From Streptomyces sp. NBC_00273 (GTDB taxonomy: Bacteria; Actinomycetota; Actinomycetes; Streptomycetales; Streptomycetaceae): 64,000 bases of DNA. The stretch spans positions 6,523,501 through 6,587,500 of the forward strand of contig NZ_CP108067.1 in NCBI RefSeq assembly GCF_036178145.1. The letters run 5' to 3'. Position 1 is the stretch's first letter. Every line of letters begins with the position of its first letter. The notes beneath the pieces were generated by a model, which was not told where the DNA came from, made no database searches, and saw only the letters and a list, made by a program, of their open reading frames with translations. Shown here piece after piece: positions 25,506-33,591 of this stretch. Position numbers and translations under genes: made by a program.

Positions 25506-27458
25506 GTGACGGAACAGCTGGTGGTTGACGGTCCCGGAGCGGGCTGGACATCTGTGGTCAGCGGGCATCTGCGGTGGATCGAGGGGCAGCTCGACGGTCT
25601 CGGTCTTCCGACCGAACGCTCCGACGAGCTGAGGGCCCGGCTCCTTGCGGTCCAGGTACGGGCAGCCGACCCGCGGTTGCGGGTGGCCGTCTTCGGTGAG
25701 GCGTCCAGTGGTAAGAGCACGCTGCTCAACGCCTTCCTGCGGCGCCGGTTGCTGCCCTCCTCCGCCCTCGTGACGACGCGTACGACCACGGTGCTGGAGT
25801 ACCGCGACGGCGCCCAGGGGCTGATGGTGAGGACTGCGGACGGCCCCTCGCTGGAGTGGCCGTCCGTGCCGTTCGCCACGTGGGCGGGGCGGGGGAGGGA
25901 GGCCGGGCCGGACACGTTCGAGCGGGCGCTCCAGCAGGTGCTGACCACGGAACTGGCCGACGAGGTGGCCAGTTTGCGGGTGTTCTCGCCGGTCCGGCTG
26001 CTGGGCGGTGGAGTCACGGTGATCGACACCCCGGGGTTCAACGTGACCGAGCGGGGACACCGGGAGCTGGCCGAGGCCGCGGCGCGACAGGCGGACATGG
26101 CGCTCGTGGTGGTGCCCGCCGTCGCGGCGATGTCGCTGACCCTGGTGGACTTCCTCACCGGTCCGCTGCGTGACCACCACGATCGGTGCGTGTTCGTCCT
26201 CACCAAGCTCGACCTCCTCGACGAAGACGAGCGGTCCGAAGCCGTCGCGGTGGTCGAGCGCCGGCTCCGGGACCTGGGCTGTGCGGATCCACTGCTGCTG
26301 CCCTGCTCCCCGGGCAAGGCGTTGGCCGAGGTCGAGGCCGTCGGCGTCCGAGGGGCGGGCGGGGCGGGCGGGTCGGGCCATCTCGCGTCGTTCCTCGAGG
26401 TGGAGGCGAGGATCGCGCAGCTCGCCGCGGACAGCCGCCGGTCGGCCGTCGCCGCCACGACGCTCGGGCTGCTCTCGGAACTGCTGTCGGCGGTGGAGGA
26501 GACGGCCGAGGCCCGGCGCGCCGCGCTCGGCCGGGGAGAGCGCGAGCTGGCGGCCCTGACGCTGCCGGACTTTCCCGTCTTCCTCGACACCTGGGCCGCG
26601 CACACGCGGCACCGGGCCGCGACCGAGCTGAATCCCGGGCTGAACCGGGCGTCACCGCAGTCCCGTACGACGCTCGAGGTGAAAGTCGGCAACGCGGTGG
26701 CGGGCGAGAAGATCAACGACTTGGCCGGCGCCGCGGAAGAGGTGTCCCGGCTGGTACGGAACCACCTGCGGCAGGATGCCCAGCAAGCCGTCCGCAGGGC
26801 GGCCAAACGGGCCGGCGAGGTGCTGACCACCGCCGCCGCGGAACTCGCCCGTGACTTCGAGGCCCAGTACAGCGCGCTGGTCGACCTCGCCGGCGAGACC
26901 AGGACGGCTCCGCCGGTGCCACCCGTGGTGTGGCCGGAGCCGCCCGCCCCGGACATGTCCGGCATCGACCGGGCGCTCAGCACGATCGGCACCCAGCTGA
27001 CCACCAGCGGCAAATGGCGTACCGGCGGCGGGGCGATGGCCGGTGCCCTGGCCGGCGGTTTGGTCGTCCCCGGCATCGGCGCCGTCGTCGGTGGCGTGCT
27101 CGGCGCGCTCATCGGGCGCCGCGGCCCCGATGCGACCCGGGAGCAGTTCCTCCAGCAGGTCAGTCCGGTCATCGCCGCCGCGCACGAGGAGATCGGCGCC
27201 CTCGCCGCCTGCCTGCCGCGCGTCGAGGAGAGCCTCACCGAGAGCGTCGCTGCGATCCGGCGGCAGTACGACGACGAGTGGAGCGAGGAGATCGCCCGGC
27301 TCACCGCGGCCCATGACGGGCGGCGGGCCGAACTGGCCGCCGGCATCGCTCACGCCGAGCAGACCGCGGCGGCCGCCCGACGACGGCGCGACGAAGTCGC
27401 TTCCCTGCGCCGGCACACCAGCCGGAGCGTCCCCAATCCGAGGAGCCGTGACCAGTGA
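25506..27458 (+). CDS. Dynamin-like GTPase, first of three
   Basis: A 650-residue large GTPase. G1 is GEASSGKS (residues 64-71), a run of threonines near 90-95 can supply G2, G3 is DTPGF (174-178) and G4 is TKLD (233-236), so nucleotide binding looks intact. Long helical segments follow. A Gly/Ala-rich hydrophobic hairpin at about 507-538 (AMAGALAGGLVVPGIGAVVG) looks like a membrane-insertion paddle, and the C-terminus is a basic coiled coil (AAARRRRDEVASLRRHTS). Bacterial dynamin-like proteins bind and remodel membranes, often as hetero-oligomers of adjacent gene products. The stop overlaps the next start (GTGA). Its cellular role is unknown. Confidence 0.88.
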   Translation: MTEQLVVDGPGAGWTSVVSGHLRWIEGQLDGLGLPTERSDELRARLLAVQVRAADPRLRVAVFGEASSGKSTLLNAFLRRRLLPSSALVTTRTTTVLEYRDGAQGLMVRTADGPSLEWPSVPFATWAGRGREAGPDTFERALQQVLTTELADEVASLRVFSPVRLLGGGVTVIDTPGFNVTERGHRELAEAAARQADMALVVVPAVAAMSLTLVDFLTGPLRDHHDRCVFVLTKLDLLDEDERSEAVAVVERRLRDLGCADPLLLPCSPGKALAEVEAVGVRGAGGAGGSGHLASFLEVEARIAQLAADSRRSAVAATTLGLLSELLSAVEETAEARRAALGRGERELAALTLPDFPVFLDTWAAHTRHRAATELNPGLNRASPQSRTTLEVKVGNAVAGEKINDLAGAAEEVSRLVRNHLRQDAQQAVRRAAKRAGEVLTTAAAELARDFEAQYSALVDLAGETRTAPPVPPVVWPEPPAPDMSGIDRALSTIGTQLTTSGKWRTGGGAMAGALAGGLVVPGIGAVVGGVLGALIGRRGPDATREQFLQQVSPVIAAAHEEIGALAACLPRVEESLTESVAAIRRQYDDEWSEEIARLTAAHDGRRAELAAGIAHAEQTAAAARRRRDEVASLRRHTSRSVPNPRSRDQ

Positions 27459-29302
27459 CCAGTACGCCCCCACCCACGGCGGACTCCCCGCCGGAGGACG
27501 AACCCACCACCCACGTGGCCGATGTCGCCAGCGCCGCCCCCGGCTGGCTGCGGCAGGCCCGTCAGCTCGCCGAGGACCACGGCCAGGACCGCATCCGGGA
27601 GGCGCTGGACCTGCTGGCCGCCGGGCGGGGCCGGCCCGCGTTCCGGATCGCGGTGGTGGGCGAGTTCAGCCGCGGCAAGTCCACGGTGATCAACCGGCTC
27701 CTGGACCGCGACCTGCTGCCTACGGGTCCCCTTCCAACCTCGCGGGCACCGGTGGTGATCCGGGCCTCCGACGAGGAGGGACTGACCCTCGGCTGGCCGG
27801 ACGGCCGCCGTGAACTGCGCAAGCTCGACGACGACACCCGCTGGGACGGGCTGACCGGGCCCCCGGCGGAACGGGAGCCGGGCGCTCCCGCCGCGCCCCC
27901 GGAGCCTGCCGTGACCGTGGCGGTGGCCCATGACTGGCTCGCCGGTCTGGACGCCGAACTGGTGGACACGCCCGGGGTCAACTCCGGTACGGAGGAGCAG
28001 TTCGAGCAGGTGCGCCGGACCGCGGCCGGCAGCGACGCCGTGCTGTTCGTCGTCTCGGCCCTCTCCCCGGTGAGCATCACCGAGCGGCGCCTCCTCGAGG
28101 AGGAGGTCCTGTGCCGACACGTACCCTGCGTGGCCGTCGTCGTGACCATGCTGGACTTGGTGGACGTCGACGACCGCGAGGAGTCCGTACGCGTCCTCAA
28201 GGCACGGCTGCCCGGCCTACCCGTGCTGATCGCCCCGGCGCCCGGCGGCGGAGAGTCCGAGCTCGCCCCGCTGCGCTCGCTGGTGGAGGGGTTCGCGCGG
28301 GACGGCGAACGGGCCCTGTGGCGTGACCGGGCGATCGCCGCCCAGGTGGCGGACCACTGCGAGGTGATGGCCCAGATCGCCGCCGAGGCCGACGCGGTGG
28401 GTCGGCTGTCTAAGGAGGAGGCCGCGGAACGGGCCGAGCTGGCGCAGTCGCTGCGGGAGGGCGAAGACCGGCAGTGGGCCCAGCTTCGGACCGATTTGAC
28501 GGCACGCCAGCTCCAGCTCGGCACCCGTCTGCGGGAACACGTCCAGAAGGGGCGCGACGGCATCATCGAACGGCTGCGCTGGGACCTGGAGCACGCCTCC
28601 GACCCGGGCACCTGGTGGGAACGCGACCTGCCGGTCCGACTGGGGCACGAACTGTCGCTGCTGGCCCGGAGCTCGGAGCGCACGGTCCTGCTGCCGGCCA
28701 TGGCCGCGGACACCGACTGGCTGGACCGGGAAGTGGCGCACAGGCTGCCGGGTGCGGCGCGTAGCCCGCTGCCCGGGGCGTTGGAGCTGTCCGCCGAGCC
28801 GGAAGTCTCCGGCGAGGTCTCCAGCCTGTCCAAGACCCGCTTGGCCACCCGGTTGGGTGCCCAGGGCGGTTCGATCCTCGGTTTCCTGATCGCCTACGCC
28901 CGCCAGGGCCAGCGAGCGGACTCCGGCCGGTCCGGACCGCCGCCGATGCTCTACAGCGGCGTCCTGAGCCTGGTCGGCGGCCTGCTGGCCGAGGCGCACA
29001 TTAGGAACGCCACTGAGGAGCGGCGCCGCCAGGTCGACGCCGTCCTCGTGCGGGCGGTCGACGAGAGTGCGGGGGCCTTCCAGCGGCGGGCCGTCGACGC
29101 ACTCGGTGAGGTCTACGCGGACGTGTTCGCCCGACTCCGCGAGTCCCACGGGGCCTGGGCGGACGCCCGGCGGGCGGCGGCCGAAGCGTCATCGGCATCC
29201 GGTACGGACTGGCCGCGCCTGGCGAGCGCCGCGACGGAGCTGGCCGGCCGCATCCGGTCCGCACTCGCCGGCGGCGTACGGGTGGGGAAGGAACACGAAT
29301 GA
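27455..29302 (+). CDS. Dynamin-like GTPase, second of three
   Basis: A 615-residue large GTPase, different in sequence from its neighbours. G1 is GEFSRGKS (69-76) and G3 is DTPGV (171-175); the G4 position reads TMLD (231-234) instead of N/TKxD, so base recognition may be changed. A helical stalk region (SKEEAAERAELAQSLREGED) follows. Two weakly hydrophobic stretches near 470-515 (GGSILGFLIAYA, SGVLSLVGGLLAEA) may contact membrane. GTG 27455 overlaps the previous stop, with AGGAG nine bases upstream, and the stop overlaps the next ATG (ATGA). The tight coupling suggests fixed stoichiometry among the three GTPases. Confidence 0.87.
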   Translation: MTSTPPPTADSPPEDEPTTHVADVASAAPGWLRQARQLAEDHGQDRIREALDLLAAGRGRPAFRIAVVGEFSRGKSTVINRLLDRDLLPTGPLPTSRAPVVIRASDEEGLTLGWPDGRRELRKLDDDTRWDGLTGPPAEREPGAPAAPPEPAVTVAVAHDWLAGLDAELVDTPGVNSGTEEQFEQVRRTAAGSDAVLFVVSALSPVSITERRLLEEEVLCRHVPCVAVVVTMLDLVDVDDREESVRVLKARLPGLPVLIAPAPGGGESELAPLRSLVEGFARDGERALWRDRAIAAQVADHCEVMAQIAAEADAVGRLSKEEAAERAELAQSLREGEDRQWAQLRTDLTARQLQLGTRLREHVQKGRDGIIERLRWDLEHASDPGTWWERDLPVRLGHELSLLARSSERTVLLPAMAADTDWLDREVAHRLPGAARSPLPGALELSAEPEVSGEVSSLSKTRLATRLGAQGGSILGFLIAYARQGQRADSGRSGPPPMLYSGVLSLVGGLLAEAHIRNATEERRRQVDAVLVRAVDESAGAFQRRAVDALGEVYADVFARLRESHGAWADARRAAAEASSASGTDWPRLASAATELAGRIRSALAGGVRVGKEHE

Positions 29303-31275
29303 ACCGAGAAGAGGACGGCCTGCCCATGACGACCGAAGAAGGCGGGTACGCTGCCGCCAATGCACAGCGGGAGCGGCTGGCCGACATGTGCCGCCGGGCG
29401 CAGAAGGCCGCCGAGCAGATCGGCAACAACGGCGCCGTCAACGACGTGACGGCGCTGCTCGAACGGATCGAGAACGAAGCCTTCCACGTGATGGTGGTCG
29501 GGGACTTCAACCGGGGGAAGTCCACCTTCGTCAACGCCCTGCTGGGAGACCGGGTGCTGCCGGTCAAGGCGGTCCCCGCCACCGCCGTGATCACCGAGGT
29601 CAGGTTCGGCGAATCGCCGGCCGCACTGCTGTGGACCGAGGACGCGGACGAGCCCGAGGCGGTCGACCCGGCCCGCCTCGTCGAACTCATCACGGTGAAC
29701 AACGCGTCGGGCGCCGAGCGCAGCCCGTACGTCAAGGCCCAGGTGTCCTGGCCGCTGGAGCTGTGCCGCCACAACGTCGTACTGATCGACTCGCCCGGCC
29801 TCAACGCGTACGCGACCCACGACGACATCACCCTCACGCACCTCGGCCAGGCGGATGCGGTGATCTTCCTGCAGCACGCGATCGCCCCGATGAGCATCAG
29901 CGAGTCCGGTTTCCTGCAGACGTACCTGAGCGCGCACGACCCGTTCTTCGTGTTCACCTACTTCGACGCCATCGACGATCACGAGCGCGACGACGTCGTC
30001 CACTCGGCCCGGCGACGCATCACCACGCTGCGGGGCGAGGACAGGGACGAGGGCCGGTTCTTCTTCGTCGACGGCAAGTCGGCGCTGCGCGCCCGCATCG
30101 CCGAGGACGACGAGGCGTTCCGCGGCACCGGCGTGGACGCGGTGGAGAGGCAGCTGGAGCGCTACCTTGTGACCGAGCGCCACAAGGTCAAACTGCTCTC
30201 CCCGGCCCGCTCCCTGCGCGGGGTCGCCCAGGAACTGCGCCGCAACATCCCCTCCGAGGTGAAGATGCTCGAGTCGGAGAACGCTGACCTCGAGCAGCGC
30301 TGGACCGCTGCCCAGCAGCCCCTCAAGGAGCTGGAGGCGCAGGCCCACCAGATCTCCCTGGACATCCACAACCAGACCCGTGAGCTGCAGGACCGGGTGG
30401 AGACCCTGCTCGGGGGCTTCCTCACGGGCATCGCCGACGAGGCGCTCCCCGTCGCACAGAGCGTCGACATCACGACCAAGCTCGGCATGAACCCCCTGAA
30501 GGCCAAGGAGCGCGCCCGGCAGGTGGCGGACGAGATCGCCAGCGGCACGGCGAAGGCCATGGAGGAGAAGGTCGCCCTCTGGGTGACCGGGTCGCTGAAA
30601 CCCGTGATCGAGCAGGACATGGGGCGGCTCGCCGAGCGGATGAACGCCGAACTCGTCGCTTTCGACGAGTCACTGGACAAGCTCCGGGTCGACCTGCACG
30701 GGGCGTCCGGCGCGGCCGTCGGGGGAGACCGGGAAGCCCAACCCCTGACCCGGTTCCTGGCGGGCGTGGGCGGGTGGGCGATCGGCGGGCCGGCGGGCGT
30801 CCTGGTCGGGTCGCAGTTCGGGGCGAAGGAGGCGCTGCGTACGATCCTGCCCACTCTCGCCGTCACCCTGGCCTGGTTGTGCACCCCGTTCGGGGCGCCG
30901 ACGTTGGTTGCGGCCTGGATCGCGCAAGGCCTCTTCCAGGTCAACTTCGCCGGTGACCGCGTGGAGAAGAAGATGCGGGAGGAGATCGGCCGCGAGATGG
31001 CCACCCAGCTGCGGATTGCGGCACCCACGCAGGCGCGGGAGGCCGCACGGGCCTTCGCCGTGTACACCATGGAGCCCTTGGAGAGGCAGGTCAGCGAGGG
31101 CATGTCCGCCCGGATCGAGGAACTCACCCGCAGCGTGGCCTCCGCCCGGGCGGCCCTGGACCAGGGCGAGGAGGCGGTCGAACAGCGCCGCACCGAACTG
31201 AGCCGGCTGGACGAACTCCTGAGCCAGGTTGACGAAGAGACCGGTGACCTCGTCGCCGAGTTGACGAGGATGTGA
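29299..31275 (+). CDS. Dynamin-like GTPase, third of three
   Basis: A 658-residue large GTPase. G1 is GDFNRGKS (68-75) and G3 is DSPGL (164-168). The G4 position is TYFD (220-223), a degenerate form. Long helices surround a strongly hydrophobic region at about 490-548 (WAIGGPAGVLVGSQFG, then LAVTLAWLCTPFGAP and AAWIAQGLF), probably a membrane-insertion element. The C-terminal coiled coil (RSVASARAALDQGEEAVEQR) fits a dynamin stalk. It is coupled to the previous gene by ATGA and to the next by a GTGATG overlap. Confidence 0.87.
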   Translation: MNREEDGLPMTTEEGGYAAANAQRERLADMCRRAQKAAEQIGNNGAVNDVTALLERIENEAFHVMVVGDFNRGKSTFVNALLGDRVLPVKAVPATAVITEVRFGESPAALLWTEDADEPEAVDPARLVELITVNNASGAERSPYVKAQVSWPLELCRHNVVLIDSPGLNAYATHDDITLTHLGQADAVIFLQHAIAPMSISESGFLQTYLSAHDPFFVFTYFDAIDDHERDDVVHSARRRITTLRGEDRDEGRFFFVDGKSALRARIAEDDEAFRGTGVDAVERQLERYLVTERHKVKLLSPARSLRGVAQELRRNIPSEVKMLESENADLEQRWTAAQQPLKELEAQAHQISLDIHNQTRELQDRVETLLGGFLTGIADEALPVAQSVDITTKLGMNPLKAKERARQVADEIASGTAKAMEEKVALWVTGSLKPVIEQDMGRLAERMNAELVAFDESLDKLRVDLHGASGAAVGGDREAQPLTRFLAGVGGWAIGGPAGVLVGSQFGAKEALRTILPTLAVTLAWLCTPFGAPTLVAAWIAQGLFQVNFAGDRVEKKMREEIGREMATQLRIAAPTQAREAARAFAVYTMEPLERQVSEGMSARIEELTRSVASARAALDQGEEAVEQRRTELSRLDELLSQVDEETGDLVAELTRM

Positions 31276-32474
31276 TGGCCCGGTACCGCAGGCGGCTGTG
31301 CCTGGCCGTCGACCTGCGCCAGTACAGCCGTCACGGCTATCGCGCGCAGGAGGACGCGCAGCACCGGCTCCGGCTCGTGGTCGAGCACGCGCTGCGCCGG
31401 TCCCGGGTGCTGCGCGTCCGCGCCCAGCAGCAGGTGCAGGGAGACGGCCAACTCGTCCTCTTCCCCGCCAGGATCGATGCCGTACGCGTGGTGCCGGCGC
31501 TGGTCCTCGGCCTGCGCGACGGCCTCTACCAAGCGAACCGCACGCCCGGCGCCTTCGGTCGGATGCGGATGCGGGCCGCCCTCGCGATGGGATCGGTCTC
31601 CCGGGCCGACCGCGGGTACCTGGGCGACTCCGTCGTCCTGGTCAACCGGCTGGTCGATTCCGACGGACTGCGCGGCGCCCTCGAGGACGAAGAGGGGAGC
31701 GACCTGGCGCTGGCCGTGCCGGACGACATGTACCGGGACGTGATCCTGCCCGACGGGCGGGGGCTGGCCGCCGAGTTCCGCCGGATCGAGGTGGCCGTCG
31801 AGAAGAAGGAATTCGCCAGCGGCGCCTGGCTCCACGTGCCGCCCTCGGCTCCCGTTCGGGACCCCCGGCCCGAGCCGGTGATCTGGGGGCATTCGCCGGC
31901 CCGTACGGCGATGCGCGAGTTCGTCGTCCCGGCGTTGGGCGCCGCCCACCTGGCGGCCACGGTGTTCTCGCACGGTCCGGCGCTGCGGGAGTGGGTGCTG
32001 GGGGGCTCCGGCACCGGCGTCTCGTACGGGGGCGGGGACCAGGACTTCGACGACACGGACGGCACGCACGGCACGGACGGCACGGACGTGCGCGATGACG
32101 GTCGGGCCGACGGCCACCACCCGGGGCGGCACCGGTCGGGCGCCCACCACGGGAGCGGGCATCACGCGAGCGGCCACGCCGGAGCCCCCCGGCCCCAGGG
32201 CCCGCACCACGCCCCCGCGCATCACGGAGATCCGCACCACCACGATCCCCATCACACCGATCCGCACCACCAGGACGGGCACCACACCGACCCGCACCAC
32301 ACCGACCCGCACCACCAGGACGGGCACCACCAGGACGGGCACCACACCGACCCGCACCACGCTGATCCGCATCACCAAGATCCGTACCACCAGGACGGGC
32401 ATCACGGCGATCCGGGCCACCACGACCCCGGTCACCACGACATGGGTCACCACTTCCACCACGGCGGCCACTGA
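31272..32474 (+). CDS. Degenerate class III nucleotide-cyclase-like protein with a His-rich tail
   Basis: A 400-residue protein. Residues about 8-180 follow the class III cyclase pattern: LAVDLRQYS with Asp14, QGDGQLVLFP with Asp58, then MRAALAMGSVSRADRGYLGD and VVLVNRLVDS. Both metal-binding Asp positions are kept, but the usual base-selecting Lys before GDG is Gln and the transition-state Arg after Asn125 is Asp129. Catalysis is therefore doubtful and the domain may only bind nucleotide or partners. Residues about 230-315 are low-complexity, and from about 317 a five-residue unit HH-x-D-(P/G) repeats some 13 times to the end, a likely metal-binding tail. It is the last gene of the GTPase operon. 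Confidence 0.75.
   Translation: MMARYRRRLCLAVDLRQYSRHGYRAQEDAQHRLRLVVEHALRRSRVLRVRAQQQVQGDGQLVLFPARIDAVRVVPALVLGLRDGLYQANRTPGAFGRMRMRAALAMGSVSRADRGYLGDSVVLVNRLVDSDGLRGALEDEEGSDLALAVPDDMYRDVILPDGRGLAAEFRRIEVAVEKKEFASGAWLHVPPSAPVRDPRPEPVIWGHSPARTAMREFVVPALGAAHLAATVFSHGPALREWVLGGSGTGVSYGGGDQDFDDTDGTHGTDGTDVRDDGRADGHHPGRHRSGAHHGSGHHASGHAGAPRPQGPHHAPAHHGDPHHHDPHHTDPHHQDGHHTDPHHTDPHHQDGHHQDGHHTDPHHADPHHQDPYHQDGHHGDPGHHDPGHHDMGHHFHHGGH
32220..32450 (+). repeat. 15-bp coding repeats specifying a His-Asp pentapeptide array
   Basis: Units alternate between CACCACACCGACCCG (HHTDP) and CACCACCAGGACGGG (HHQDG) with drifted copies (HHGDP, HHHDP, HHADP, YHQDG). About 13 in-frame units are visible before the pattern loosens to GHHDP and GHHDM. 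The near-identical DNA suggests recent expansion by slippage or recombination. Confidence 0.9.
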
Positions 32475-32523
32475 CCGTCGGCCGAACTCGAGTCGGCTGG
32501 CCGAGAGTTGGGCTGAAGTACCT

Positions 32524-33333
32524 CTACACCGGCCGGGCCGTCGGGCGGGTGGGTGTGACGGCCGCCGCGGCGACGCCGTGGCTGATGCCCGCGGGGACGT
32601 TCCGTTGCGGAGCGTCCCCGTCGGCGACGATCGTGAGTACCGAAAGGTCCCTGACCAGGACCCGGCGGTAGCCGGTCTCGACGACGCCCCGCTCGCGCAG
32701 GGAACGCAGTTCCCGGTGCACGCTCGGTTCGGAGGCGCCGACCAGCTCCGCCAACTCGGGCTGCGTGAGCGAAACCCCGATCGAGACACCGGTCGCGCAG
32801 GGGTGCCCGTACGCCCGGGCCAACTCGAGCAGGACCCGGGCCACCCGTGTCCCCACCGGGCAACCGCCGAAGTCCTGCCGTCGCCGCGTCGCCCAGCGCA
32901 GCTTCCCGGCCACCGTGCACATCACGGCCTGCGCCGCCTCCTCGTACGTCGCGAGGAGGTCCAGGAACGGCTGCCGGGCTATCAGTTTCGCGCTGCCCGT
33001 ACCGGCGGCCACGACCGTGGCGACCCGGGGCTGGGCATCGAAACAGGCCAGTTCGCCGACGAGGTCCCCACCGGCCCGGACCGCCAACAGCCCCTCGCGA
33101 TCATCCTGTGTTCGGGCCAGCACCTTGTACCAGCCGCTGAGGAGGAGGAACACGTACGAGCCGTACTCGCCCTCCCGCAGTAATCGTTCGCCCCGCTCGA
33201 AACGCACCTCTCGCCCGAGCCGGACCAGCTGTTCGCGGGGTTCCTCGGAGAGTCGGCCGAGAAGACTCGCCGCTGGCCAGTGACCGTGCCCCGGCCGTTG
33301 AGCGGATCCGCCGCCCCCCATAGGTAACGTCAT
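32524..33333 (-). CDS. Crp/Fnr-family transcriptional regulator
   Basis: A 269-residue regulator. The N-terminal cyclic-nucleotide-binding beta-roll (residues about 25-140) keeps the phosphate-binding signature GELACFDAQPRVATV, with Glu94 and Arg103, so cAMP or a similar ligand is plausible. The C-terminal winged helix has the recognition region LTQPELAELVGASEPSVHRE. The last 35 residues are an Ala/Thr/Pro-rich tail. It converges on the cyclase-like gene with 49 bp between stops. The start is ATG 33333 with GAGGGG about ten bases upstream. It may control, or respond to, the GTPase operon, but no binding site was identified. Confidence 0.9.
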   Translation of the reverse strand: MTLPMGGGGSAQRPGHGHWPAASLLGRLSEEPREQLVRLGREVRFERGERLLREGEYGSYVFLLLSGWYKVLARTQDDREGLLAVRAGGDLVGELACFDAQPRVATVVAAGTGSAKLIARQPFLDLLATYEEAAQAVMCTVAGKLRWATRRRQDFGGCPVGTRVARVLLELARAYGHPCATGVSIGVSLTQPELAELVGASEPSVHRELRSLRERGVVETGYRRVLVRDLSVLTIVADGDAPQRNVPAGISHGVAAAAVTPTRPTARPV

Positions 33334-33538
33334 GTACGGGACCCCTCGAATCACTGTTCGTTTTCGGTGGAGATGCCTCCTGCTGGCCCATTGTGTGCCG
33401 ACCCGATGGTTCGGGCCATGAGAATGACTGTTTTGTTGTTGCGTTCGGTGTTTTCGCCGTTGCACTCGGTCGGGAGCGGGTGGCGCTCGCGGTTCCGGAC
33501 GTGCCGCGGTACGGCTCTTGACCCCGCGGGTCCGCGGA

Positions 33539-33574
33539 CCCGTACCCCCGGCCGAGGGGTGCCGGGGGTACGGG
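33539..33574 (-). terminator. Terminator hairpin after the carboxylate-amine ligase gene
   Basis: CCCGTACCCCCGG (33539-33551) pairs perfectly with CCGGGGGTACGGG (33562-33574) around a ten-base loop, 18 bp past the stop at 33592 on the minus strand. Confidence 0.85.
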
Positions 33575-33591
33575 AGCCGGAGCCGGGTGGG

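Noticed and set aside
32220..32450. Possible CRISPR-like or other non-coding repeat array
   Set aside because: Units are 15 bp, contiguous without spacers and in frame in a coding gene; this is a peptide repeat.
30162..32789. Long minus-strand frame over the third GTPase and the cyclase-like gene
   Set aside because: It has repetitive VVRVGVV-type sequence created by the His-repeat DNA read backwards, and no recognisable domain.
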